A stretch of DNA of 64,000 bases, from contig JAWWNJ010000011.1 of assembly GCA_037176885.1 (NCBI GenBank), positions 2,232,001 to 2,296,000 on the forward strand, in the 5' to 3' direction. Below are positions 10,176 to 20,605 of the stretch, in pieces (within the stretch, counting starts at the first letter, position 1; each line of letters begins with the position of its first letter). Below the pieces are notes generated by a model, which was given only the letters and a program-made list of their open reading frames with translations, did no database searches and was not told the DNA's origin. The position numbers and the translations under genes are program-made. This DNA is from Favolaschia claudopus (taxonomy: Eukaryota > Basidiomycota > Agaricomycetes > Agaricales > Mycenaceae).

Positions 10176-13100
10176 CACCCCATATTGTTGTGTTTTTGCA
10201 AAATGTACAGGCCGCAGCCAGGTTTCCTTTGCAAAATGTTTCTTACCAAACATGTTGGCTTTGTTTGCTTTGAGGGGATATGCCCGGCATCATCGGCATC
10301 GCCAGAAAGCCTTCAGGCCGCCGGCATTTTTATTTCTGACTATTTGGTTTATGATTCTCAGTTGAGCCGGAGCTTCTAGATTCCGACCGAATCGGCCCAC
10401 AATTGGGTAGAAATTGAATATTTATTGACGTAAGCTTACAAATCAAATGTACGGAATTAAGCGCCCGCTACGGGGTACGCGTACGGCGGGGGGCGGCGCG
10501 CTTATGAGTGCGAGGCAGTAGATGCAGGTAAATAACGTTGATGCCGGTGTGAGTACGGCGGAGGGGGGGCGGGTTACGGCGGCGCGGCGCGGGTTGTGGC
10601 GTACGCGGATGCCAGTGCGGGTGTATGGGGGCGCGCGCGAAACGGCGCCGGCATACCCAATGGCCTGCGCGGGTGGGGGCGTGATTGGGGATATGGCGAT
10701 GCGGCGCGGGAGCGGGAATGGGTGGCGCGGCAGCGATAGAGGCGGGGTGGTGGGTATGGGTATGGGTACGGCGATGGCGACGACATAGGCGGGGATGAGC
10801 GGGTGTGTGGTGGCGATGGAATACGAGCGGTGGGTAAGCGCACGGCAGCGCGTGGGTATGGCGGCGGTGAAGGGCGGGGGTAAGCGGTGTGGGTTACATT
10901 GCGATCGCGGGGTGTGCGGCGGTACGACGACGGCCGCTTGCGTATACATACGGCGTGCTGTGCAAGCCGTCAGCGATCCGCTGGTGGCGGGATGGATTAC
11001 GGTCGGTTGCGTTCCGCGGCTCCAAACGTCGGAGCCACGTACTAACACGGGGGAGAATGGAAGTTGGGGGGTGGGGAAGTGGAAGAGGGAACACAAAAAA
11101 GAGATAGAACTTACCTGCTGCTGAATCCCACCCCTAATCGTTGTTGGGCTTCAGCGGTGAATGTGGCCATAGAGCTCAAGAAAGCAAAAAGAAAGACTAG
11201 GGAGACTTACTAAACAGTATCCCCTCTCGACCTCCGCACCCTCAGCCGCATCATCAGCTTCAAATCCGACTCCTAGACTCCTTCAAAAAACAGCGTAAAA
11301 GCGGCTCTTGATGTCCAAGCAGAATCCCGGCGGCCCCGGAGTGGTGTACACGGCTGAAAAGTGAGCGGTGGTTGGTGTTGTTGCCTTGCAGCGAGCCACC
11401 AGAAACGTGGAGGAGGTGGAGAGAAGGAGGAAAGTCGTGAGCTGGCGCTTGTGACGTGTGAGTCACAGTGTCGGAAACGATTCCGACTGGCTGGGAAACC
11501 TCGGTCCGACGAACCGGTACTCAACGCCATCGTCCGAATTAGGAAGGTGCTGCATCACCGAAGCAAAACTTGCAAGTTCCTCAATCAGTTTGTCTTTTCA
11601 TCAGGTCTTTGAGCATACATACCGTAGGGAGCACCTTCTAATGTACCTTCAACCTTGAATGAATGTCATATGTATCTTATTTCACTGTATTTCTCACTTT
11701 CTTTCATCAAAGATATTTCCATCTTTCAGTTCAACAAACAGAGAGCTATCTTTCAATATCATGTTAAGAGAGTCCTATATAGCAAAGAATGTCTTAACAA
11801 TATTTACATAGGTCAGGTCACTATTGTTATGAAGATATACCCTGATACAGTTTTTCAACCTCCTCCACAATGTGCAGACTACCCATGGTGTTTCAGAACA
11901 CTTTTGGAAGCCAAAAGTGTTCAAAATGTATCTTCTATTTGTATAAAGCAACTTGCAATAAAATTGGCCCAAGGCATGAAAGTTGAATTCATGCCTTCAT
12001 GAATTGAGGTTTGCGGCCATGTAGTTGCATGGCCGAATTGCTCGATTTTGAGCACCTCGACATTTTACTAAAAAAATTCAAAAAAACACAGAGATATTTG
12101 GGAAGGTACATACAAGACCCCTTCCCAGGAATCTGAGTTGAAATCAGCACATTGAATGCACTTCTGGGGCTCGAGCTCGTCGTCCGTGACGTTCGGCGTG
12201 CTCGAGTTCGCTATAGATCCGACGAGTTCGCTATCTTACCCGACGAGTTCGCTATAACTCGTAACGAGTTCGCTATATCGGACTTCGTCCGATTTGTCGG
12301 CCTTCATGTTTTTCTTTGCTCTCAACTCTGATTCACGCTGATGTCAAGGCCTGAAGAATTCATGTTAATTCCAACTACAGTACACTCGTTATTGAACAAT
12401 GTATAAAACATCGAGTACAGAATGATAGCAAGAAAGAGGGGGGAAAAATGAATAACGCCGGTTTCACCGAACTCGGAACCCCTGGATAGGGGAACAAGGT
12501 TCTGCGTCGGGCGAACGAACGCGGGCGGAAGTGGGGCGACACGGCCGAGGGTACACGGCAAACGGTGTCGGCGACGCGATGAAACGCGGGGCGGGTAGTA
12601 GCGCGAATGAGGCAAGGAGAGGGTGTCGAAACAAACGAGGGGCGTCGAACCGAGCGAGGGGATGGGGGTGGGGGTCGGTCGAGCGAACGCGGAGGGAGGG
12701 GTGAGGATGAGCGCGTATGGGTGGGGGGAAGGATGGAGAACCGAACGAGTGAGCGTGAGGGGGGGAGGGCGAGTTGAGCGAGGGCGTTAAGAGCGGGTTG
12801 AGTGACCCGACGCGGCGCGGCGCAAGCGAGAGCGTGGGTGGTGGTGTATAGAACGAGGCGAGGGGCGAGGGGGCGGTGTGCAAACGGACGGATGCGGGGT
12901 GGGGCAACGAGCGCGTGGGGGTCGATCAAGGGAGGGGGCGTCGTGCAAACACACGAACACGGGATGGGGCGAATGAGTGCAGCCGGGTGGGACGGAGCGG
13001 CGGGAGCGAGGGTGAGGGATAGGCGGTGGGGCGAAGTGAACACGCAGGGCTAGGCGAGCGAGCGGGGGGGTAGGGCGAAATGAGCAAGGGACAGAATCAA

Positions 13101-13843
13101 AAAGAAAGAAAACGCACAAGGGCGCAGGGTTCAGCTCAACCGGGGGGTAGAAAAAAGCGTCGAGTGCTGCCCCGAGTGAGCGAAGGTGGGATGGGCGTTG
13201 ATGTGAGCCGTGAACGCGCCAAACCGGACGTAGGGCGTCGGTGACGGAGCAGACGAGCAAGTATGATGGAGAGAGCGAGTGGGTTGGGGGGCGAACGAGT
13301 GAGCAGGGGTACCCAGGGCAGCGAGCCTGGAACGAGCGGGTGGCGGGGTGAACGAGCGAGCCAGCCGAAGCGCCGACGCAGAAGGTGGTGGTAGTGTCCA
13401 GGGACGTAAGCAAAGTGCGAGAAAGACGCCCACCAAGCGCCGCTACCGTAGGAAGCAGCGGCGCCGGCGGGAACGAAGAGCGGGGCGGTGGGGGGTAATG
13501 AGGGGGAAGGTGACGATGTCACAGGTCACATTCGACACGTTTCCCGTCGACGGGCAGTTACGCCCGAAGCGCCGACGCATATCCGAGATATCCGATGTCT
13601 CCGAGAAGCCCGGGGCATCCGAGAAACCCGACGATGCACCCGATCACCGCGATTTGCGGCACGGAACCAAAAAGCCATCAAATAAATTATTGATGGCTTA
13701 ATTAAAACTCCGCCAGGTGTTGCCGAACCCCCCATCAACAGGCCGGAGGTGGTATCATGTAAGCATGGCCAATTCCACATTATTTTGCAAACCGTTTCTG
13801 GCCGTTGCCAGTATATTTTGTAATACGCCAACAATATGGGTTG
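10176..13843. mobile_element. TIR DNA element (3668 bp, non-autonomous) inserted in gag
   Basis: The ends are inverted: CACCCCATATTGTTG at the left and, reading in from the right, CAACCCATATTGTTG. Similarity continues with gaps for about 60 bases, including TTTGCAAAAT on both sides. The flanks carry a direct repeat CCCCGGC (10169-10175 and 13844-13850), and joining them restores a gag-like reading (ESPA then YFMGS). The interior is mostly G-rich, low-complexity DNA (about 10450-11100 and 12470-13510) around an A/T-richer core. No transposase domain is recognisable, so it is non-autonomous. A 7-bp duplication (8 with one mismatch) is compatible with hAT- or KDZ-like families, but the family is not established. 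Confidence 0.8.
12203..12277 (+). repeat. Four-copy 20-21 bp tandem repeat inside the gag insertion
   Basis: CGAGTTCGCTAT(A) recurs at 12203, 12223, 12244 and 12265, with 7-9 nt spacers of different sequence. A further related TGACGTTCGGCGTGCTCG precedes it. Could be transposase-binding subterminal-like repeats, though it lies centrally in the element. Confidence 0.6.
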
Positions 13844-14599
13844 CCCCGGCGTACTTCATGGGCTCCCGCGACGTCTTTGAGTACAACGGACGCCTTTGAG
13901 GACCTTGTCGACCTGCGGACTTCAAGGACGAGCTGGTGAAGGTGACGAAGTATCGGTCCGGCCTCGACCCGACCATTAACCACTTCATCACCACGTCCAG
14001 CGACCCCCCGGACCTCCGAGACTACGCCGGCTGGAAGACCCGGGCCTACCGCCAGTACGAGGCGAACATCCGAGCTGATGCCGCTCGCCACGCATCCCGC
14101 TCCGCCTCTGCCCCGGCCGCCCGGCCCCGTCCTCCGGCACCGCTCCACGCCGTGCGGGTCCCTCCAGCTCCGGCTCCGCGCGGCCCCCCGGCTGCGCGCG
14201 CTGGCCCGGCTCCGGCTCCCCTTCCTCCGGCCGTCCCTATGGACGTCGACCGTGCCCGAGCCCAGGGGGCCCCTTCGCCGCGCGTGCTTCCGCTGCGGAG
14301 GTCCGCACCTCGTCCGGGACTGCCCCACCCCAGCCGACGTGCGCAGCATCGACATCCTCGACGAGGTTGTTGCACAACTCGGGGGTGACCTCCTCGGGGA
14401 GCTCCTTGCCCGGGTGGCCACTTCCGCGGCTCTTCCGGAAGACGTGCCGGAGGAGCCGGAGTCCGAACGGGGTTTTCAGCCGCGCGACGAGTGAGCAGTG
14501 CGCCCTCCGTCGCGTCTTCTAATCGTTTCGCATGTTTGTATGATGAGTCTGCCAATATATCATCCTTTGAACCTGCCCCAAACGATAGACGCACCCCCC

Positions 14600-17500
14600 G
14601 TTCCCGCTCGTAAGGCATCCACCCGGCCTCCCCGCATTCCCGCTTGGGAGCGCAAGCTCCCCAAGCGCTACACTGTCGCTGCCGCCCCCGGGTAGCAACT
14701 CCCTTGTCCTCCCCCCTCGAGATCGAGTCCGTCCAAGACTCCACAAAGATCGCCCTCAACGGGTTGGTCGACTGTGGCGCGACCTCCGACTTCATCGACT
14801 CGGAGTTTGTCGCTGCCGCCCGGATCCCCGTCCGGAAGCTGTCGCAGCCAATCCCGGTCTTCAATGTGGACGGAACTCCGAACGAGGCCGGAGCAATAAG
14901 GGAAGTCGCGGACGTTGTGCTTCGCTATCGCGGACACTCCGAACGCATGCAGTTCGCCGTCACCGGCCTCGGAAAGCAGCAGCTCATACTCGGGTACTCC
15001 TGGCTCCGGCTCCACAACCCGGAGATTGACTGGGACACCCGAGAAGTCAAAATGAGCCGCTGCCCCTCCACGTGCTCTACGTGTCGAGACGAGGCCCGGA
15101 CGGAACGCCAACAGTCGAGGGTAGCCGCCGCGATCCTCCGGCAGCTCCGCGCCGGACCACTCCCCCGGATCTGCGCGGTCGACCTCGGAGACCCGGAGGA
15201 AGGCTACGACGATTTGCCGGAGCTCTTCCCGGACTACGAGGACGACGACTCCGACTGCGGCGATGAGCCGGACGAGTTCGATGACGAACCCCTGGACCCG
15301 GAGGACCGCGTTTGGTACACGCAGTTCCTCCCGTCTGAGGAGATTCGTGCCGGAAGCACCGTGTCGCAGCGCCTGGCGGAGGCTTATGCCAAAAAACTCC
15401 GCTCCGGCCAGCTCCGACATTCCGGACTGGGTCCGCGAGTTTGACAGCGTCTTTAGCAAGGAGTCGTTCGACTCCTTGCCGGAGCGCCGCTCGTGGGACC
15501 ACGCCATTGAACTCGTCCCCGACTCCAAGCCCACGAACTGCAAGGTCTACCCGATCTCCCCCCTCGAACAGAAGGAGCTGGACGCCTTCATCGAGGAAGG
15601 GTTGAGTACCGGTCGGATCCGGCCGTCGAAGTCCCCCATGGCGTCCCCGGTTTTCTTCGTTAAGAAGAAGGACGGCGGACTCCGCTTCGTACAGGACTAT
15701 CGAGCTCTCAACGCCATGACGGTGAAAAACCGGTACCCCGCTGCCCTTGATTAACGACCTCATTAATCGTCTCAAGGGGGCTCGGTACTTCACCAAGCTC
15801 GATGTCCGGTGGGGCTTCAACAACATCCGGATCAAGGAGGGTGACGAGTGGAAGGCAGCGTTCCGGACCAACCGGGGGCTGTTTGAACCACTCGTCATGT
15901 ACTTCGGACTCACCAACTCCCCCGCGACCTTCCAGACCATGATGAACGACATCTTCCAGGACCTCATCCTGTCCGGAGATGTCATGGTCTACCTTGACGA
16001 CATCCTCATCGCTCACTCGGACATCGCCCGGCACCGGGAGATCGTCCGGGAGGTCCTCCGGCGTCTCCGGGCGAACAAGCTCTTCCTCCGGCCGGAGAAG
16101 TGCGAGTTCGAACGGACGTCGATTGAGTACCTCGGTGTGATCATCTCCCACAATCACGTCGAGATGGACCCCGTCAAGGTCGCCGGAGTTGCGGCGTGGC
16201 CTGAACCGGAGAACAAGAAGGAGTTGCAGCAGTTCCTTGGCTTCACCAACTTCTATCGCCGGTTCATCAAGGCCTTCTCGGACGTCGCCCAGCCCCTCTT
16301 TCACCTCACAAAGAAGGGCATCGCTTGGGTTTTCGGGCCGGAGGAATCCTCCGCCTTCCGGGAACTCAAGCGCCGGGTGACGAGCGAGCCAGTCCTTGCC
16401 CTCCCCGGACCCCGCGCGGCCGTACCGCCTGGAGGCAGACAGCTCCGACCGGGCGACCGGAGCAGTCCTGTCCCAGCCGGGCGAAGACGGAAAATGGCAT
16501 CCGGTAGCGTTCTACTCCAAGAGTCTGAACGAAGTGCAGCGGAACTATGAGATCCACGACAAGGAGATGCTCGCCATTGTCCGCGCCCTTGAGGAGTGGC
16601 GACACTTCCTTGAGGGCGCCGAGCACCCAGTGGAGATCTGGACGGACCACAAGAACCTGGAGTACTTCCGAAAGGCTCAGAACCTTAACCGGAGGCAAGC
16701 TCGGTGGTCCCTCTACCTCTCCCGCTTCGACTTCACGCTGCACCACCAGCCCGGACGTCTTATGGGTCGTCCGGATGCCCTCTCCCGTCGCCCGGACCAC
16801 GGCTCCGCTCCGGACAACCAGGACGTGACCCTCCTCCGTCCGGAGCTGTTCCACGCCCGCGCGATGGAGGCCGCCTCCGTCTCTGGCCCCGGTGCGACTA
16901 TCCTCCGCGACATCCGAGACTCCCTCGCGCGAGACCCGGATCTCGAAGAGCATGTAGCCAAGGCCGCCGGAAAACTGCTCGGAGTGGCCGGAGTAAAGTC
17001 CGCCCGGTCCTCCGAGTGGACCCGCGACAACGGACTCCTCTATTTCCGAGGCAAGATAGTCGTACCCCGGGACAAGGACCTCCGTCGGCGCATCCTGGAG
17101 CAGCACCACGACTCTCGAGTGGCCGGACACTCCGGCCGCTTCAAGACTCTGGAGCTGATTTCGCGGAACTATTGGTGGCCCCAGCTCTCCCGCCATGTCG
17201 GCCGGTACGTCGCGACCTGTGACCTGTGCAACCGGACGAAAGTCCTCCGGCAGCTCCCGTTCGGAGAGCTTCACCCGACGGAGGTGCCGGAGGAACGCTG
17301 GCACACGGTCTCGGTGGACTTCATCGTGGAGCTCCCGCCCGCGCACGGCTACGACGCCATCATGGTCGTTGTCTGTGCGCTCGGCAAGCGCGCGCACTTC
17401 ATCGAGTGCCACACGCAGACGGACGCCGTCGGAGCCGCCCGGCTCTACTACCGACATGTCTGGCGCCACCACGGGCTGCCGGAGAAGTACATCTCCGACC

Positions 17501-18660
17501 GGGGAGTCCAGTTCATCGCGGAGTTCACCCGAGAACTGTGGCGCTTAGTCGGGATCTCCCCAGCGACGTCCACCGCGTACCACCCGCAGACGGACGGCCA
17601 GACGGAGCGCGTGAACCAGGAGCTCGAGCAGTTCATCCGGCTCTTCACCAGTTACAAGCAGGATGACTGGGACGAGCTGTTGCCCGCAGCGGAGTTCGCG
17701 TACAACAACCACGTTCACTCCTCCACGCAGCAGGTGCCGTTCATGACGGACACCGGACGGCTCCCGCGGATGGGTTTCGAGCCCGGAGGTCCCCGCTCCC
17801 GGCTCGAGACTGTCAACGAGTTCCACGACCGGATTTCCTCTGGAGTTTCCGAGGCGAAGGCGGCACTGGTCAAGGCTAAGTCGGAGTACAAGCAGTACTA
17901 CGACCGACGCCGGACTCCGGCCCCGGACATCAAGGTCGGAGACCGCGTCTGGCTTGACGCTTCGGACATCCAGACGACGCGCCCCTCTCCCAAGTTCTCC
18001 CATCGCCGCCTAGGCCCCTTCTCCGTCACCAAGGTGGTAGGGAACGGAGCGTTCAAGCTGGACCTCCCGCCCCGGTACTCCCGGCTCCACCCGGTCTTCC
18101 CTGTGGTGAAGCTGAAGCTAGTCGAGGACGACCCGTTTCCGACCCGGCCGCGCCACGAGGAGCCTCCTCCGGTCCTCGATACTCCGGACGACCAGCAATG
18201 GGAAATCGACGAAATCTTGGAGGCGAAGATGCGTTACCGGAATCTGTGGTACTTCGTCAGCTGGAAAGGCTACGACCCTTCGCACAACAAATGGGTCAAA
18301 CACTCCGACCTGTTCGCTCCCGAGGCCGTCGTGGAATTCTACCGGAAAAACCCCAATGCTCCGCGCGCCATTGCTGCCACCGCCTTCGACTCTCTGCCCT
18401 TCCGAGACCCTCTGGCTACGCCGGCTCAACTCCGCTCTTTGCGTCGAGGCGCCGCAATCCAAGGGGGGGGTGATGTCAGGGGAACCCCCGCTTCACTCCC
18501 TCCGGCTCCGGCCCCGGACTCCGTTTCTCCGGCCCCCGGCTCCGTTCTTCCGGCTTCCGGACCCCCGGCCTCCGCTCCTCCGCCCCGGACCTCCGACTGG
18601 GACCGCGTCTGCGACCAAGCTCGTGATTACTGTCGGGCCAACCGTTCCCGAGGCATGTGA
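14600..18660 (+). pseudogene. pol polyprotein: PR-RT-RH-IN-chromodomain, with apparent frameshifts
   Basis: The protease motif is VDCGATSDFID (near 14767). The RT region has [24 protein letters not shown] and the catalytic YLDD (15989-16000). RNase H follows with [14 protein letters not shown]. The integrase has an HHCC zinc region (H..H at 17104-17130, CDLC near 17218) and the DDE core: [27 protein letters not shown]. The C-terminal chromodomain (about 18199-18345) reads [14 protein letters not shown] then [16 protein letters not shown]. Frames change three times: at the A6 run near 15391, the C4 run near 15735 and the C4 run near 16405. Integrase and chromodomain are intact in one frame from 16396. 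The last ~62 codons lie inside the 3' LTR. Confidence 0.9.
18461..18473 (+). other. Polypurine tract of the LTR retrotransposon
   Basis: AAGGGGGGGGTGA directly precedes the 3' LTR start at 18474, the normal position for the plus-strand primer. It overlaps the pol reading frame. Confidence 0.8.
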
Positions 18661-18836
18661 TAGTTGTAGGGACTATATAGCTAGATCCCTGACGTGGGAG
18701 AATCCATTCCTGTCTTCTCTTTGGATTCTCCCTCGTCAGGTTAGTGCCCGTACTGTCGTAGCGTACTTCTATTTATCTTTGGATTCTCCCTCGTCAGGAC
18801 TCTTGAGTTATCTCGGGCCTCGGGGTTGCCCTTACA
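18474..18836 (+). repeat. 3' LTR
   Basis: 363 bp, one base different from the 5' LTR. It is followed by CTCAT (18837-18841), the target-site duplicate of 9131-9135. Its first 187 bases are translated as the C-terminus of the pol frame, ending at the TGA at 18658-18660. Confidence 0.95.
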
Positions 18837-18841
18837 CTCAT

Positions 18842-19560
18842 TCCTTCAGATTAAAATCAGAGACTCGAGTTCTCTTCAGTACACGGTGAAAAAATCTCCG
18901 AGAATTGTTACTCCTGGAGATAGTAGTACATATCCTGTGCTAGCAGAAGCCGTCCCTCGAGAACCATTCATCGAGTTCTGCTGTTACAAAACTTTGGCGT
19001 ACAACTGAGTGTTATTACTTAAATCCGCACCTTGCTACTAGCATGGTTTTGCCGTGTTTGACGCGTCCTGGAATCAAGCCTCAATTTTTCAAGTTCAGCT
19101 TTCGTGACGCGTCGCAATGGCCCCGGCGGTCCCGGGCCTGCCATCGTATCTATCAACTGCGCGTGATTTCCAAAAGTTGGGCTGATTCCACAAGCAGGAG
19201 CTGGAAAGTGAGGTTGGTTCAACAAACTCAATGTCTCAAAAGTAAGGTTGGTTCAACATATGGAACTCGAAAAAAGTGGGGGGGACTCCATAACTATGAA
19301 ATGCCAGGTCCATTAGCAAAATGAGCCAGGTCCATAGCGGAAACCTGGCGTCAGGTCAACATTCTTAAATATGGGGGTCAAGTCAATAAATCGCGAAAAG
19401 CTCGTTCGGTAAGTCAAATCACGGGTCAAATCCATAGTTGCACCGCGCCAGATCAAGAATCGGGAAATTGGGCTGAGTCGATTACCAGAAAAGGCAATAA
19501 CTTGTTTTGCAATAAAGTAGTTAAAACAATGTGTCATGCAGTCAACATCACATGATATAC
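18842..19560 (+). repeat. Right flank with inverted counterpart of the degenerate repeat array
   Basis: No gene. From about 19180 to 19460 the plus strand repeats the motif of the left array: GAGGTTGGTTCAACAAACTC, then AAGGTTGGTTCAACATATGG, followed by weaker units such as GGGGGTCAAGTCAATAAATC and CGGGTCAAATCCATAG. Units are 20-35 bp and end in AAAAGT where well preserved. 18842-19180 is the inner spacer that adjoined the left arm before the LTR element inserted. Confidence 0.6.
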
Positions 19561-19647
19561 GCGTGACCGCGACCCTTATTTGTGCTTGTTATTCGCCCTT
19601 TCCCTTCTTCCACCACTCAACCACGACAACAGTGCAACGCATTGCCC

Positions 19648-20457
19648 CCGATGGTCACGCTTCCTCAGCCTTTCCGGCCTCACACCGCCGAATACCATCC
19701 CATCGTGTTCCATGAGTGTCTTCAAAATGTTAAGTACGCCTCTAAGAGACTCGGACTTTCACCGGCGAGCTTGAAGCAACCGAGAGGCTCAATCACCCAA
19801 CAATCACCAAAACTTTACTCGGAAGCTGCGGAGAGCTGCATATTAGCTGGTTCAAGTGCCATGTGCTCTGCCTCCAACCTATATTTTTCGCAGCGTTGTG
19901 CGATTCCGGAGCCCGGGGAATTTGCGCGCCGGGTAACAAAGGGCGCGGTACTTACCGTTCTCGAATTTGCAGTCCTTCGCTCGACAATTGTCCGGACAGG
20001 TGACCGGGAGCTATAGGTCCCTTTCGATGTCATCCCGGATGTACCTGAGAAGCTTCTCGGTTCACTTCATTATGCAAAAGATAATCTTCATAGCAACACA
20101 AGGTGCGACCAACGCCGTAGTAGTGCTCTCTGAACTCTGGTCAACTGACAACAAATTCAGATAGTACTGTCCAAGAATATCTGGACCTCAAAAACGCTGC
20201 TAATGAGTGGCGGTATGGCTCTTCCCCTGGCGTCCCACGCTGACGCGCGTCGGCCTTTCTCTCTGTGGTTTTGGTTGGGTCCTCACACGACCATCTCAGA
20301 GCTTTGGCGTCCTCGCAAGATGCAGTCAATAGTCTGGGCAATATTTGTTCAATTTCAGCGCGTGAGTTCAAGTATCCAGACCGATTGGCAAAGCACCTAA
20401 AAACAAGCCATTTTCACGTCCTTGACGACCACAAAACAGACCCTAGACGGCCCCAAT
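19648..20457 (+). CDS. Possible hypothetical multi-exon gene, unassigned
   Basis: Protein-like segments can be read on the plus strand: a start exon MVTLPQPFRPHTAEYHPIVF at 19648, then VPFDVIPDVPEKLLGSLHYA after a CAG near 20018, then DSTVQEYLDLKNAANEWRYG after 20160, then a C-terminal stretch ending near 20457. The joins are not certain and no domain was recognised. It might be an ordinary small hypothetical gene of basidiomycetes or a decayed copy. Confidence 0.3.
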
Positions 20458-20549
20458 AGCGCTGGATTTTCCCATCGCTTTCGGCTCACGCTGAATGAGC
20501 TCACGCCGCGAAGCCCGGACTCTTCCAATTTTCCACAGAATCACCAGCT

Positions 20550-20557
20550 TATATATA
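20550..20557 (+). promoter_or_regulatory. TATA box of the DUF6534-type gene
   Basis: TATATATA lies 49 nt upstream of the ATG at 20606, in the same orientation. Confidence 0.55.
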
Positions 20558-20605
20558 CTCAGGATACCACCCCTCCCGAAGCTTTCCTCTCTCCCTCGCA
20601 GCAAA

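Larger units (their letters stand above)
9661..14494 (+). pseudogene. gag (capsid/nucleocapsid), split by a TIR element and frame-disrupted
   Basis: Structural polyprotein of the retrotransposon. The first part (9661-10175) runs from ATG through a coiled N-terminal region and a capsid-like stretch containing PPFVFDGDRTQGRAF and ending at LAKLESPA. The reading resumes after the insertion at 13851 with YFMGSRDVFEY and continues through FKDELVKVTKYRSGLDPTIN to a Pro/Ala-rich linker. The zinc knuckle CFRCGGPHLVRDC follows at about 14286-14324; its spacing is CX2CX3HX4C, one residue shorter than the usual CX2CX4HX4C. The frame changes near 13881 and 13912 and in the G5 run near 14260. Stop near 14494. 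Confidence 0.85.
9136..18836 (+). mobile_element. Ty3/gypsy chromovirus-type LTR retrotransposon, nested insertion inside
   Basis: A full LTR element: 363-bp LTRs (TGTCAGG...CTTACA) at 9136-9498 and 18474-18836, flanked by a 5-bp duplication CTCAT at 9131-9135 and 18837-18841. The domain order is gag, protease, reverse transcriptase, RNase H, integrase, chromodomain, which defines Ty3/gypsy chromoviruses. A polypurine tract precedes the 3' LTR. The LTRs differ at one position (CCCAAGG versus CCCGAGG), so integration is recent. Without the 3668-bp insertion in gag the element is about 6.0 kb. Several single-base frame changes interrupt gag and pol, nearly all at mononucleotide runs. This is a fungal genomic retrotransposon. 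Confidence 0.95.

Noticed and set aside
12375..13522. Several overlapping Pro/Ser/His-rich ORFs of 100-220 codons on the minus strand
   Set aside because: All derive from G-rich low-complexity DNA inside the TIR element; three frames are open at once and none has a domain.
14046..17472. Long antisense ORFs across gag-pol (up to 368 codons)
   Set aside because: Shadows of high-GC coding sequence; the sense strand carries all retroviral-type motifs.
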